DNA of 64,000 nucleotides from Filifactor villosus. GTDB taxonomy: Bacteria; Bacillota; Clostridia; Peptostreptococcales; Filifactoraceae. How positions within the stretch are numbered: the stretch's first letter is position 1; each line of letters starts with the position of its first letter. The notes under the pieces are model-generated. The model searched no databases. It was not told the origin of the DNA and was given only the letters and a program-made list of their open reading frames with translations. Shown here piece after piece: positions 33,913 through 43,292 of this stretch. The translations under genes and the position numbers were made by a program. The DNA is taken from NCBI RefSeq assembly GCF_042652965.1, contig NZ_JBHSHL010000033.1:62001-126000 (forward strand), read 5' to 3'.

Positions 33913-33974
33913 CTCCGGAAAAGATGAGATGACTTTTATAAAGACCTTCCGGAGTATTTTTACGGAAGGTCTTT
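33913..33974 (+). terminator. Terminator overlapping an alternative 12-bp hairpin
   Basis: CTCCGGAA (33913-33920) pairs with TTCCGGAG (33947-33954) and is followed by TATTTTT, a terminator. The right arm also forms part of AAAGACCTTCCG (33940-33951), which pairs perfectly with CGGAAGGTCTTT (33963-33974). The two folds exclude each other. The rest of 33729-34191 shows no convincing gene. Confidence 0.65.
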
Positions 33975-34191
33975 GTGTGCTCGAGCGTCTTCGGGGTGTA
34001 GGAGAAGGGGATGCCCTATCCGATTCAAAAGACTTCGCCCTCCATCCCTTTCAGGAGATATACGTTTGCGTTGATGGCATTTTGTTCGGGAAAAGGAATA
34101 AAAATTTTCTTCCGATGTTTTTTTTGCAAGAAGAAATCAGTCAATATAGGGATTTTGAGCCTGAAGTGAGATGTCTTCTCAATTATTTTAT

Positions 34192-34252
34192 GATATGATT
34201 ACAAATTTATTTCGTAATCATATTGTAATAAAGGGGTTAAAAGTTGTATAAT
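34192..34252 (+). promoter_or_regulatory. Dyad, WalR-like box and -10 box before the unknown gene
   Basis: ATATGATTAC (34192-34201) and GTAATCATAT (34214-34223) form a perfect 10-bp inverted repeat. CGTAAT-CATAT-TGTAAT at 34213-34229 fits the WalR consensus with one mismatch. TATAAT lies at 34247-34252, 31 bases before the start codon. Confidence 0.5.
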
Positions 34253-34282
34253 AAGTAAAATATTTTAATTGGGGGAAGTTGT

Positions 34283-34780
34283 ATGGAAAAGGAGGTCTAC
34301 CTTCAGAAACTTGAAGAGCGCCTGTCTTATTATTACGATATAGAAAAAAATATCAACTATATGAAGATGTCTTTTGATATGTATGCCCGTTTTTTTGAGA
34401 AGAACGACAGGTACATCGTCAGCAAAAAGGCTGTCATCTACAGCTCCGAGATCAATCAGCATATCTTTGTCAAGTATCTGCCTGCTTTGGAGATGGAGGA
34501 CTTGGAGCAGTTGAGCCATATTGCAAAGATGGCCGTGATGGACTATGTAAAACCCAAGGAGGACCATATGTCAAGCTTGATCTCGATGGTGGTTTTGGTG
34601 GATTCGATGCCCTCTCTCGAGGTGCAGAAAAAACTCAAGAAATACAGCTATTATAAGAGTTTTTTGTTCGGGTTTCACGGTTGGGTAAACATCGGTTTCT
34701 TACTTGTGGATATCAATTCGTTTGATATGATATACAATGCCAAGGGAAGGGAGGGAAAGGAGAATTTTATCTTAATTTAA
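34283..34780 (+). CDS. Conserved-looking cytosolic protein of unknown function
   Basis: The 165-residue protein has no signal peptide or clear membrane segment. It has a charged helical start (MEKEVYLQKLEERLSYYYDI) and a mixed alpha/beta body (YIVSKKAVIYSSEINQHIFV; LISMVVLVDS; SFLFGFHGWVNIGFLLVDIN). No motif points to catalysis and I do not recognise the family. The ATG follows TTGGGGGAAG. It lies 34 bases before cstA on the same strand, and codon use is like its neighbours, so it is probably real and cotranscribed with cstA. Confidence 0.7.
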   Translation: MEKEVYLQKLEERLSYYYDIEKNINYMKMSFDMYARFFEKNDRYIVSKKAVIYSSEINQHIFVKYLPALEMEDLEQLSHIAKMAVMDYVKPKEDHMSSLISMVVLVDSMPSLEVQKKLKKYSYYKSFLFGFHGWVNIGFLLVDINSFDMIYNAKGREGKENFILI

Positions 34781-34814
34781 GTTCTTATTATTATTTATTT
34801 AAGGAGGGACAGTA

Positions 34815-36452
34815 ATGAACTCATTGTTATTGGTATTGGGAAGTATCGTACTGTTTGTTATCGCTTATATGACCTACGGATCTTGGCTCGGAAAGCAGTG
34901 GGGGGTAGATGAGAAGATACCGACGCCGGCACATACGATGATGGATGGGGTAGACTACGTTCCGTCGAAACCTCAAGTTTTGCTCGGACACCACTTTGCA
35001 TCGATTGCGGGAGCAGGTCCCATCACAGGCCCGATCCAAGCGGCGATCTTCGGTTGGGTCCCTGTTGTTCTGTGGATCATTGTAGGGGGGATCTTCTTCG
35101 GAGGAGTGCATGACTACGGCTCTCTTGTAGCATCGATGAAACACAAAGGAAAGTCAATTGGTTCCATCATTGAAGAAAATATGGGTAAGACAGGTAAGAG
35201 TCTTTTCAGTATTTTTGCATGGTTGACCTTGGTTCTCGTAGTAGCGGCATTTGCCAACATTGTTGCAAAAACCTTTGCAAGTACCCCGGAAGCGGCAACT
35301 TCTTCTATTTTGATGATCGCTCTGGCGGTCATATTCGGATACTTTGTGTATCGAAGAGGAGTAAGTTTGGGTATTGCAACTGTATTCGGAGTGATCGGTG
35401 TTGTAGCCTGTATCCTTCTTGGAATCAAGTTCCCACTTGCTCTTTCCGTAAACACTTGGGTTGTTATTATAGCACTGTATATCCTTGTGGCATCGGTGGC
35501 TCCGGTTTGGATTCTGTTGCAGCCCAGAGATTATCTCAACTCCTTCTTACTCTATGCGATGATCATAGGAGCTGCAATCGGTATCGCGGTATATCAACCG
35601 AAGATCCAATTGGATGCGTTTACAGGAGTTGCTATTGAAACCAAGACGGGAACACAGTGGTTATTCCCGATGCTGTTTATCACGGTTGCCTGTGGAGCGA
35701 TTTCAGGTTTTCACTCTCTCGTAGGTTCGGGAACCAGCTCGAAACAGATCGCGAACGAAAAGGATGCAAAACTTGTAGGATATGGCGGAATGTTGATTGA
35801 GTGTGTGCTCGCAATTATCGCCATCATCACTGCGGCTTACTTGACCAGGGATAAGTTCGGTGAACTTATGGCCAATGGAGGACCCATCGCTCTGTTCTCT
35901 GACGGAGTCGGAGAGTTTATGAGCCACTTCGGTATTCCGAAAGATACGGGAAAATCTTTTGTATCACTTGCAGTTTCAGCGTTTGCCTTGACATCCTTGG
36001 ATACGGCTACGAGATTGGCACGTTTTATCTTCCAAGAATACTTCGAAAAACCGGAAGCACAGACACAGAGTATTTTGACCAACAAGTATGTAGCGACTGT
36101 TATTACCGTTGTTGCAGGCTGTATCTTGGCGGTACGAGGATATGAGGTCATTTGGCCGATCTTCGGTTCGGCGAACCAGTTGCTTGCAGCCTTGGCTCTT
36201 CTTGCTTTGGCTACATGGATCAAAAATGAAAACAAAAATTACCAAATGTTTGTTTTCCCGATGATCTTTATGTTCCTTGCAACCTTGAGTGCTTTGCTGA
36301 TCGTTATGAAGAACAACCTTGCAGGAGGAAACTTCATCATGGTGGCAATGGCCGGTATTTTGTTCGTACTTGCCCTCATCCTTGTAAAAGAAGGTGCAGA
36401 TGTACTGATCAAAAACAAGAAGGTCGACAAGGTAAACAAAAAACTGGGCTAA
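34815..36452 (+). CDS. cstA: Carbon starvation protein CstA family transporter
   Basis: CstA-family proteins are inner-membrane carriers reported to import peptides or pyruvate. The 545-residue product has about 14 membrane segments and the family blocks PTPAHTMMDGVDYVPSKPQV, GHHFASIAGAGPITGPIQAA, FFGGVHDYGSLVASMKHKGK and GFHSLVGSGTSSKQIANEKD. ALTSLDTATRLARF is also typical. The protein is shorter than the E. coli form (about 700 residues), as is usual in Bacillota. AAGGAGG precedes the ATG. Import of peptides or pyruvate would suit the amino-acid fermenting lifestyle suggested elsewhere in the window. Confidence 0.94.
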   Translation: MNSLLLVLGSIVLFVIAYMTYGSWLGKQWGVDEKIPTPAHTMMDGVDYVPSKPQVLLGHHFASIAGAGPITGPIQAAIFGWVPVVLWIIVGGIFFGGVHDYGSLVASMKHKGKSIGSIIEENMGKTGKSLFSIFAWLTLVLVVAAFANIVAKTFASTPEAATSSILMIALAVIFGYFVYRRGVSLGIATVFGVIGVVACILLGIKFPLALSVNTWVVIIALYILVASVAPVWILLQPRDYLNSFLLYAMIIGAAIGIAVYQPKIQLDAFTGVAIETKTGTQWLFPMLFITVACGAISGFHSLVGSGTSSKQIANEKDAKLVGYGGMLIECVLAIIAIITAAYLTRDKFGELMANGGPIALFSDGVGEFMSHFGIPKDTGKSFVSLAVSAFALTSLDTATRLARFIFQEYFEKPEAQTQSILTNKYVATVITVVAGCILAVRGYEVIWPIFGSANQLLAALALLALATWIKNENKNYQMFVFPMIFMFLATLSALLIVMKNNLAGGNFIMVAMAGILFVLALILVKEGADVLIKNKKVDKVNKKLG

Positions 36453-36455
36453 ATA

Positions 36456-36716
36456 TACTATTACCCGTTTGAATTACCGATGTCGTTCATTCTATAGGCG
36501 ATAGAATAGATTTCTATGCTTGCAGGTGTCGAAACGAGGTTGTATTCGTAGAGGTAGATATTTTCGTGTATGGATTGAAGGATGGGATGAAAAGACGATG
36601 GATGCTGTTATCCGATCGAATTCCATACGGGTAGAGATGATATGACCGACAAAGACCGGGGATCCGTTGCAGGACGACCCTATATCTCAGTTCAGCTTGA
36701 AAAGAAGATAGTATAA
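36456..36716 (+). repeat. Long family A-type element
   Basis: TATACTATTACCCGTTTGAA starts four bases after the cstA stop and GAAGATAGTATAAAACGG ends it. The 261-base span has family A termini but a different, longer interior without an open frame of note. Confidence 0.5.
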
Positions 36717-36741
36717 AACGGAAGAATTTTCAAAATAAAAC

Positions 36742-36781
36742 AACAAAAAACTCCCTTACTGTACAAAGGGAGTTTTTTGTT
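36742..36781. terminator. Bidirectional terminator between cstA and the propeller gene
   Basis: AACAAAAAACTCCCTT and AAGGGAGTTTTTTGTT pair perfectly over 16 bases around an 8-base loop, with T-runs in both directions. It separates two convergent genes. Confidence 0.93.
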
Positions 36782-36826
36782 GTGTGTTCCTGTCGGATGG
36801 ACGCTCTTTTGGACATCGATCTGACA

Positions 36827-36940
36827 TACTATTCTCTATTTAAAGTGGCTACTTGACTACTTTGAAGTATACAATCATCCGAATTATTTTCCGGTAATCA
36901 TATATTCTATGACCTGACATTTCAAACGGAAAATAGTATC
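36827..36940 (+). repeat. Family A repeat (CTTTGAAGTAT-core subtype)
   Basis: TACTATTCTCTATTTAAAG at the left and CAAACGGAAAATAGTATC at the right. The core atcatccgaattattttccg is almost the same as in the element nested at 12628-12744. Confidence 0.85.
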
Positions 36941-36951
36941 GGAGGACAGCA

Positions 36952-38745
36952 TTAGTATCGGATGCTTGTGGGATAAAGATTTTCGACATCCTTGGAGATC
37001 AGGATACTCTTATTTCCGTCATAGAGGTAGAGCTTGTAATTCGTTCTTCCATCTCCTTTTTTCTTGCTCTGTTCGACAAGGTAGATCGGCCTTCCGTTCT
37101 TTATAAAGTGAGCTTCGGCGACATCTTTGGCAACGGTTCGAGCCTTCTTATCTCTATAGAGTTTCAGAGTCGATTTGCTTCCCTTTTCATTCGTGAAGTA
37201 GAGTAGAGATTGTGTGGCATTGTCATAGATGTGACCGGAAGAGCCGACATGGGAAACGCGATCGATACTCTTTCCATTCAGTACCACGTCCTTGGTTTTG
37301 CTGTTGTTGAGCTTGAAGTAAAGCTCGGCTTCTCCGCTCTCTTTAGGAAAGCGTAAGGATCCGGAATTGCCCAGAACCATCGGACTGTCGGACAGGACCT
37401 TCGAGGCGATGAGCTTGGGCTCGCTGATCCCTTCTTCCTTGACAGTTAAGAGATAGAGGTCGGCAAGGCGTCTTTGGGAGTCGAAATTTCGTAAGGACCA
37501 CAGCTTTGTTCCATCGGAACTTAGGAAGGTACTTCCTTCTTGTATGTCCTTTGCCTTAAGCGGAAGCTCTCTTACCTTGTCCCTGTTTGCAACAACGAAT
37601 CCAAACTCACCCTCGATACGCTCCGCCTTGTTGTGGAAGTCGTCGAGGTCCTTGATTTGGGAAAGAGGGATCTTCTTGATCTTATCCAAGTCGATCTCTT
37701 CAAAAATGATCTCCTCAAAAATGATCTCCTCCTTATCTTCAGCTATATAGAAGGAGGTATAGATTTCGGGCATAATGCCGGATTGCCACCAGAAGTAACG
37801 GTCACTGACCTTTGTGGCAGTTGTTCCGTCAAAGTACCATAGGGAGTGGACCGTCCACCATCGGAGAATTTCCTCGGGAGCGTTGCCGTATGAAAAGATG
37901 TCCTTTTTTGCTCCTTCTGCAGGCACATCGACATCAATGATGTCTTTGAAGGACAGATCTTTGGATTTTGAAAGAAAGTAACCTCTTCCCGAGTCAAAGA
38001 TCTTCAAGATAAAGGCATTATCGGAGATTTTCTCCTCCCTGCCCTTCTTGTTGCTGTATAAGGTTTCTGCTTTGGAGTAGAGAAAGTCGGTCGCATCTTC
38101 ATTGAAATAATGGATGTGGTCAACGTCTTGTGCGACCTTTTCCGCTTTTTTTCCTCGAGATTTGGCGTAGAGGGCATCCTTTTGTATGAAGATCAGGGAT
38201 GCTCCTTCTTTGGAAAACTCATAGTGTCGGACATTCTCGCCGAGGGCGTTTCCTTGTTTGGAATCAAAGTCCCATAAAAATAGTGAGTGAGCCTCTCCCT
38301 TGGTGTAGAGGAGATGTTTTCCGTCCTTGCTCACGATGTAGTCGTTGACCTTATCGTCGATCAGGAGGGCAGTCTCCTTTTTGTTCAGAGACTTATAATA
38401 GAGGGCATTGTCATGGGAAGAATTCAAGTCTTCGAAGAAAACGGCGGCCTGTTTTCCGGGAACAAGGACCACGTCGTTTCCCGGACGTTCGGAAGCGTTT
38501 TTTTCAGGGAGTTGTTTCTCTCCGGAGGTCAAGGGTGTTTCCTTGAGGTTCTTCGGGTCCTTCGTATTGACATAGTAGATCTTTCCGTTTTTGTTGTAGA
38601 AGGCGTAATCGGAATTTTGATCCTCCGGTTTCGTGCAGAAGCCTTGGGCAGGTATAGAGGTTAAAACAAGAAGCATCGCAAGGAGGCGATAACCTCTTTT
38701 GACAAGAGAAGGAAGATTCTTCCCGCAGTGTTTGAATGTACACAT
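36952..38745 (-). CDS. Secreted beta-rich (propeller-like) protein of unknown function
   Basis: The ATG at 38745 follows AAAGGAG by 6 bases; an upstream in-frame ATG at 38778 lacks one. The 597-residue product has a signal-like hydrophobic segment (about 20-37, LLAMLLVLTSIPAQGF) and then many repeating strands of the type YFNEDATDFLYSKAETLYSN, DNALYYKSLNKKETALLIDD and SKDGKHLLYTKGEAHSLFLW. These look like degenerate beta-propeller blades, as in DUF5050 or WD40-like secreted proteins, but the exact family is not recognised. A short internal duplication reads EEIIFEEIIFEEI. It is alone on its strand. Confidence 0.75.
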   Translation of the reverse strand: MCTFKHCGKNLPSLVKRGYRLLAMLLVLTSIPAQGFCTKPEDQNSDYAFYNKNGKIYYVNTKDPKNLKETPLTSGEKQLPEKNASERPGNDVVLVPGKQAAVFFEDLNSSHDNALYYKSLNKKETALLIDDKVNDYIVSKDGKHLLYTKGEAHSLFLWDFDSKQGNALGENVRHYEFSKEGASLIFIQKDALYAKSRGKKAEKVAQDVDHIHYFNEDATDFLYSKAETLYSNKKGREEKISDNAFILKIFDSGRGYFLSKSKDLSFKDIIDVDVPAEGAKKDIFSYGNAPEEILRWWTVHSLWYFDGTTATKVSDRYFWWQSGIMPEIYTSFYIAEDKEEIIFEEIIFEEIDLDKIKKIPLSQIKDLDDFHNKAERIEGEFGFVVANRDKVRELPLKAKDIQEGSTFLSSDGTKLWSLRNFDSQRRLADLYLLTVKEEGISEPKLIASKVLSDSPMVLGNSGSLRFPKESGEAELYFKLNNSKTKDVVLNGKSIDRVSHVGSSGHIYDNATQSLLYFTNEKGSKSTLKLYRDKKARTVAKDVAEAHFIKNGRPIYLVEQSKKKGDGRTNYKLYLYDGNKSILISKDVENLYPTSIRY

Positions 38746-38943
38746 AAGTTTCTCCTTTCCGAGCGTTTGAAACGCCAAAACATTTGAAATATAAAAGATA
38801 CCATATAGTTAAAACAAGGGTGATACAGAGTCCGCACAAAAGACGAGACGCTTGTATTCAAAGAGGTCCTTACAGAAAACAGGACTGTGTTTGGTGCAGA
38901 TTATAGAGAAAAACAAGTATTTCGTCAAGGACTTACTCTGTTT

Positions 38944-38993
38944 TGTCAATAAACTGTAATCAAATGATAAAAAAGGAATGACTTGAGTATAAT
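38944..38993 (+). promoter_or_regulatory. WalR-like box and -10 box, distal promoter of the 39.3 kb gene
   Basis: TGTCAA-TAAAC-TGTAAT (38944-38960) has one mismatch to the WalR consensus, and TATAAT lies at 38988-38993. If used, the transcript would carry a 330-base leader including a family B repeat. Confidence 0.35.
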
Positions 38994-39097
38994 GGAGTTA
39001 TTTCTTAGGGCTTTGGAGAAAGAGGTGTATTCATTTCTCCCCGACCTGCAATTAAACGTTGTGGAGGAGGTGTATTTTGTTGAGGTTCAAACGATGA

Positions 39098-39236
39098 GGA
39101 CAATAGCGTATAATTCCAAAAATTAGAATAACCTGCGTTCTTTCGGGGGGAATATATTTTCGAAAGGGATCGTTTCACGATTTTTGTATTTCATAAAACG
39201 GGGGAGAGATTATTTTGTGTCTTTGTACGGTGTTTC
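39098..39236 (+). repeat. Family B repeat
   Basis: It starts GGACAATAGCGTATAATTCC, contains tttttgtatttcataaaacg, and ends gtctttgtacggtgtttc. Confidence 0.75.
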
Positions 39237-39246
39237 TCAAGTTATA

Positions 39247-39274
39247 TTGAAAAAAACATAATACGTGGTATAAT
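39247..39274 (+). promoter_or_regulatory. Promoter of the 39.3 kb gene
   Basis: TTGAAA at 39247-39252 and TATAAT at 39269-39274 with a 16-base spacer, 52 bases before the ATG. The -35 box begins just beyond the right end of the family B copy. Confidence 0.7.
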
Positions 39275-39326
39275 ACATAGGAGATAAATAAGGGCGAAAC
39301 AAATAGAAGGATAAAGGGATGAAACT

Positions 39327-40895
39327 ATGAATCAGTCAGTGAAACAGACAGTCAGCAATGTTTTGGTGATGATACTCGGAGTGATCGTTGCATCGGGGAT
39401 TATCATTGTAAAGCCGTGGGAGGATGCCACCATTAAGAAGAACATTCTTTCACTCGGGGTTCAGGAACAGAGGGACGGAATCAAGGAAGCGATAGAAAAG
39501 GGATATCCACGTCTTTCTCCGATTGAAGAAAAAGATGGGAACTACGGACTGGAACTGTATAACATTATGATAGAAGAGGGTCGACTCTACTATGAGGCCA
39601 AGGTGAGTTTCCCGCAGACGAAGGAGATCGTTCTGCCTACTCTTGAAGAACAGGCACAGCAACTTGCCAAGGTCCAAGCGCAACCTTCGACTCAGGCACA
39701 GGCTCCGGCAACTCAAACCGGTGGAGGAGGGACAGGTCAAGCTCCGCCTACCGAGCAAAAACAGCCTGCAACTACACAGGCTCCTCAACAGGAGAAGGCT
39801 CCTGCTTCGACTACGGCTCCGACACAGGAGCAGAGAGGGAGTGAGAAGAGAGAAAGGATGAAGGGGGCCGCGTTCAGAGCTTTTCTCATCGATACGGAGA
39901 ATCAGGAGGAAGATCATGAACTTGACGTTTCCTACGAATCGATACCTCAAGCGGAAGGTGAGGCATTGGTCTACAAGATCAACGGCATCATTTCCTCCGT
40001 GGATATCAAGAACCTGATCCAGGGCAAGAAGAAGCTTGTTACGGAAGTGTCCTACTTCGATACTCAGAAGGAGTTGGAGAAAAAACTTGAAGAGATTAAG
40101 GGTTCAAAGGTACCGATCAAACCGGACGAAGGAGAATGGGATCATCCGCTATACAGTTTCGGTCCTCTTTTGTTGCCGGTTGAAGCGGGGCATGTATTCC
40201 CTGCCCGCCACATCCCCGTAAACCAGGAGATTGCAACCGAATACGGTTCCATACTGGTCGACGAGCTGATCGTGGGTCCGAGCCAAATTGCAATCTCGAC
40301 CAGGGATGCCTTGGAGAAGGGTTATGATTTGGCACAGTTTGAAGGAGGAAGACTGGTGGATAAGGAGGGAAACATCTATACGCTTAAGAGAAGTTACGCT
40401 TTTGAGGGTTCACCTGAGGGTAAGATGAGGTTTTACTTCAATCCGACCGACTTCTTTGATGAGAAGACCAAGAGGGAATATACCTTCCAGTTTGAGGACA
40501 TCGCACTCAACGACGGAAGACGAGATAAGATCGAATTGAGCCTCAAGGGAGAATTTCCGAAGACGTTTGAAGTCATGGGAAAGCAGGTATCGATCGTTTC
40601 CATGGATTACGATGAAGACAATAAGCTTTTGAGCTTGAAACTCAAGTATAATCCACGGGAGATTCAGTTGGAGCCGAGCGTGAAGGGCTCATCCTTCCAA
40701 GTCTTTTCGCCTGCCGTTCTCGCAGAGGAGAAGCAGATGGATAAGGCTTCAGGTAAGGCGCTTGTGACCTCTTCGACCATCGTCCCGGGAGAGTTGAAGT
40801 GCAAATTGGAGAAGGAGGACAGTTATCTTCTTATCATCAAGCATAACGACTTTTTTGTAAGAAAGAGCGGAGAACTTGTCATCAGCGAAAAATAA
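39327..40895 (+). CDS. Membrane-anchored extracytoplasmic protein of unknown function
   Basis: The 522-residue protein has one N-terminal membrane segment (about 11-28, VLVMILGVIVASGIIIV). A short domain (about 40-105) precedes a Thr/Pro/Gln/Ala-rich insertion (about 112-172, including GGGGTG). A large region (about 175-520) looks beta-rich (YKINGIISSVDIKNLIQGKK; YTFQFEDIALNDGRRDKIEL; VSIVSMDYDEDNKLLSLKLK). The layout recalls the extracytoplasmic part of anti-sigma-factor-like DUF4179/DUF5643 proteins, a weak comparison. No enzymatic motif is visible. GATAAAGGGATG precedes the ATG. It is a single-gene unit with a strong terminator. Confidence 0.8.
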   Translation: MNQSVKQTVSNVLVMILGVIVASGIIIVKPWEDATIKKNILSLGVQEQRDGIKEAIEKGYPRLSPIEEKDGNYGLELYNIMIEEGRLYYEAKVSFPQTKEIVLPTLEEQAQQLAKVQAQPSTQAQAPATQTGGGGTGQAPPTEQKQPATTQAPQQEKAPASTTAPTQEQRGSEKRERMKGAAFRAFLIDTENQEEDHELDVSYESIPQAEGEALVYKINGIISSVDIKNLIQGKKKLVTEVSYFDTQKELEKKLEEIKGSKVPIKPDEGEWDHPLYSFGPLLLPVEAGHVFPARHIPVNQEIATEYGSILVDELIVGPSQIAISTRDALEKGYDLAQFEGGRLVDKEGNIYTLKRSYAFEGSPEGKMRFYFNPTDFFDEKTKREYTFQFEDIALNDGRRDKIELSLKGEFPKTFEVMGKQVSIVSMDYDEDNKLLSLKLKYNPREIQLEPSVKGSSFQVFSPAVLAEEKQMDKASGKALVTSSTIVPGELKCKLEKEDSYLLIIKHNDFFVRKSGELVISEK

Positions 40896-41019
40896 AGAAA
40901 CCGCCTGTGAAGATAATGATCAATATCGGATCGAGAGCAGTATAACAAATTATCACTGACACCATAGCCATAGTAAAAGGGGCTGTTGCATAATAGGAAA
41001 AAAACAATTGACAAATAGC

Positions 41020-41048
41020 AAAAGCACGCTGAAATCAGCGTGCTTTTT
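41020..41048 (+). terminator. Terminator after the 39.3 kb gene
   Basis: AAAAGCACGCTGA pairs perfectly with TCAGCGTGCTTTT and is followed by T. It works in both directions. Confidence 0.92.
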
Positions 41049-41216
41049 GTAGGATCCGTATTGGGAAAAGGCAGATCTCGGTATTGTGGTCGTTTTGTCA
41101 AACGCGAAGATCCTGTGGAAGGAACACTTCCAAAAACATAGTATCAGTTTCGTTTTGTGCTTTCATCTACTACAGATGATGCTTCAAACTTAATACATCC
41201 CGTAAACCTGACATTT

Positions 41217-41335
41217 TATACTATTCTTCCTTTGAGTTGTGGATATAAACAATCTGTGACCATAGAAGATAAAGAGATTTTTCGCAGGTTGAAAAAAACG
41301 GATATATCCATACTTCTATTGGAGAATAGTATTAA
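41217..41335 (-). repeat. Family A repeat, reversed
   Basis: TATACTATTCTTCCTTTGAG at the left and CTATTGGAGAATAGTATTA at the right. Read on the reverse strand it matches 53260-53374. It ends 13 bases from the pepF stop codon. Confidence 0.85.
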
Positions 41336-41348
41336 TCAGGTTTTAGAA

Positions 41349-43082
41349 TTAGCAGCTTGTCAATTCGATAAACTCCTCAATGCTCGCCTTAGCCATTTCG
41401 AGGGCACTGCACCAAAAGTCTTTGGTCGTAAGGTCGATGCCCATGACCTTTGCGGTGTCTTCCACCGAGCTTACAGTCGTTGCCTTCAACATCTTCTGAT
41501 AGTTTTCGACAAAGCCCTCGCTCCGTTTCTGATACAGGGAGTAGAGTCCTTTGGAGAACAGGCCTCCGAAGGCATAGGGGAAGTTGTAGAAGCTTTCGCT
41601 CTCCGAGTAATAATGTCCCTTGTTGACCCACATATAGGGATGGAGGAAGTTTTCATCCAGACCGTCACCGTAGGCCTTCTTCTGTGCATCGAGCATGATT
41701 TTTTCCAAATCATCGGCAAAGAGGAATTCGTTCTTTCTTCTCTCAAAGACTTCACTCTCGAAGAGGTATCTCGAGTAAATGTCCACGATGATTTGAGTGA
41801 GATCTTGAAGCTGTTGCTCGATCAGATTGATTTTTTCTTCTTTGTCGGCGGACTTTATCAAGGTGTTGAGAAGGAGGTTCTCGTTGAAGGTCGAAGCGGT
41901 CTCCGCCACGGGCATGGAATACTCCCAGTTCAGCGGAAGGTGGTTTTCAATGTGCAGACCGTGGTAGGCATGGCCGAGCTCGTGAGCGGCGGTTACCAAA
42001 GAACCGATCTGACCGTCATCGTTAAGAAGGATTCGCGACTGTTTAATCATCGGAAGGTTGGCACAGAAGGCTCCTCCGACCTTTCCTTTTTTGGGGAAGA
42101 CATCGATGTGTTTTTTGTCATACATATCTCGGGTCATATCGGCAAGATCTTGAGAAAATTTTGAAAACACGTCGATCAAAAACTCCTTGGATTCTTCGAC
42201 CGTAAAGCTGCGTGAACTGTTGCCCATGGGAGCGAACAGATCGTAGAAGGGCAAAGAACCTTCGTGACCCAGGAGTTTCGCCTTGTGTTTCAAATAGCTT
42301 CGGAACACCGGCAGATAGTCCTCGATGGCGGACATCAGAGCGTCGAGGGTTTTTCTCTGCATCCTCGACTGCTCCAGAGTCTGTGCCAGAGGGCTGTCGA
42401 AACCGCGAAGTTTGGAGATGTCGTTCACCTGCGATTTGATATTGTTCAAAGCGAAGGAGATAGGCTCCTTGATATGCTTATACATAGCAAGCTCCGCCTC
42501 ATAGGCGCGTTTTCGCACGGAGGAATCCTTGTCGTAGGCGAGGTTTCGGACCTGGGGCAGGGTGATGCTCTCCCCGTCCATCTCTCCCTCGACGATTGAG
42601 GTCAGATAGCTTTGGAGGGTGGACCAGGAGGAACCTGCACTGAGGTTCATCTTTGCAATGACTTCTTCCACCTCGTCGGAGAGAAGGTGACTGACTTTTT
42701 TCTTCGCTTCCTCAAAGTAAAAGTTGTAGTTTGCCAGATAGTCATCTTTTGTGATATCGGTGGAAGTGCTTCCCAGAAATTTCTGAAGTCTTGCAGAATC
42801 CGCGGAGAAGTCCGCCGATTTGGAGGAGAGAAGAGAAGAATAGTTTGCACTTTCTTTGTCTGTGGTATCCGTCGCTTCATTCAGAGAAATAAAAGAGCCC
42901 AGCTTAAAAAACAAGGTGTCGATCTCCTCCAGGAGATGGATTAATTCCTTGATTTCAGCCGAAGTATCTTGGGGCTTGCTCGTCCTTGCCTTCTCGATCA
43001 GAGCGTCAAGCCTTTTCATATCATCTTGAAATTCCCTGCTGTCATAAGAAGGGTATAGATCTTTCAATGTCCATTCGTACAT
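41349..43082 (-). CDS. pepF: Oligoendopeptidase F
   Basis: This M3-family zinc metallopeptidase cleaves oligopeptides in the cytosol. The 577-residue protein begins MYEWTLKDLYPSYDSREFQD, has the metal-binding helix AAHELGHAYHG (HELGH at 367-371), the third ligand region ETASTFNEN near 395, and the C-terminal block EFLFADDLEKIMLDAQKKAY through YYSESESFYNFPYAFGGLFS. The length fits PepF. AAGGAGG lies 7 bases before the ATG at 43082. A peptide-degrading enzyme suits an amino-acid fermenter; the neighbouring SdpI-family gene lies 210 bases upstream on the same strand. Confidence 0.95.
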   Translation of the reverse strand: MYEWTLKDLYPSYDSREFQDDMKRLDALIEKARTSKPQDTSAEIKELIHLLEEIDTLFFKLGSFISLNEATDTTDKESANYSSLLSSKSADFSADSARLQKFLGSTSTDITKDDYLANYNFYFEEAKKKVSHLLSDEVEEVIAKMNLSAGSSWSTLQSYLTSIVEGEMDGESITLPQVRNLAYDKDSSVRKRAYEAELAMYKHIKEPISFALNNIKSQVNDISKLRGFDSPLAQTLEQSRMQRKTLDALMSAIEDYLPVFRSYLKHKAKLLGHEGSLPFYDLFAPMGNSSRSFTVEESKEFLIDVFSKFSQDLADMTRDMYDKKHIDVFPKKGKVGGAFCANLPMIKQSRILLNDDGQIGSLVTAAHELGHAYHGLHIENHLPLNWEYSMPVAETASTFNENLLLNTLIKSADKEEKINLIEQQLQDLTQIIVDIYSRYLFESEVFERRKNEFLFADDLEKIMLDAQKKAYGDGLDENFLHPYMWVNKGHYYSESESFYNFPYAFGGLFSKGLYSLYQKRSEGFVENYQKMLKATTVSSVEDTAKVMGIDLTTKDFWCSALEMAKASIEEFIELTSC

Positions 43083-43292
43083 ACATGTACCTCCTTGTAT
43101 ATAAAGTTCATCTAAAGTATACCACAAAAACGGTTTTCCTAAAAATTATATATCGGAGTTTGTAGGAAAACCGGATCACAATAGCGACGATATATGCAAG
43201 GTATACATATTCGCAATACGTTCCATACTTGGCGGACGTAAGTGCGATTTTCTTGAGATGCCGTCATGTAGAATACAGTTATTCTGTGAGAC

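Noticed and set aside
33929..34198. 89-codon open frame between glpX and the unknown gene
   Set aside because: It begins inside the glpX terminator hairpins, has no ribosome site and no recognisable domain.
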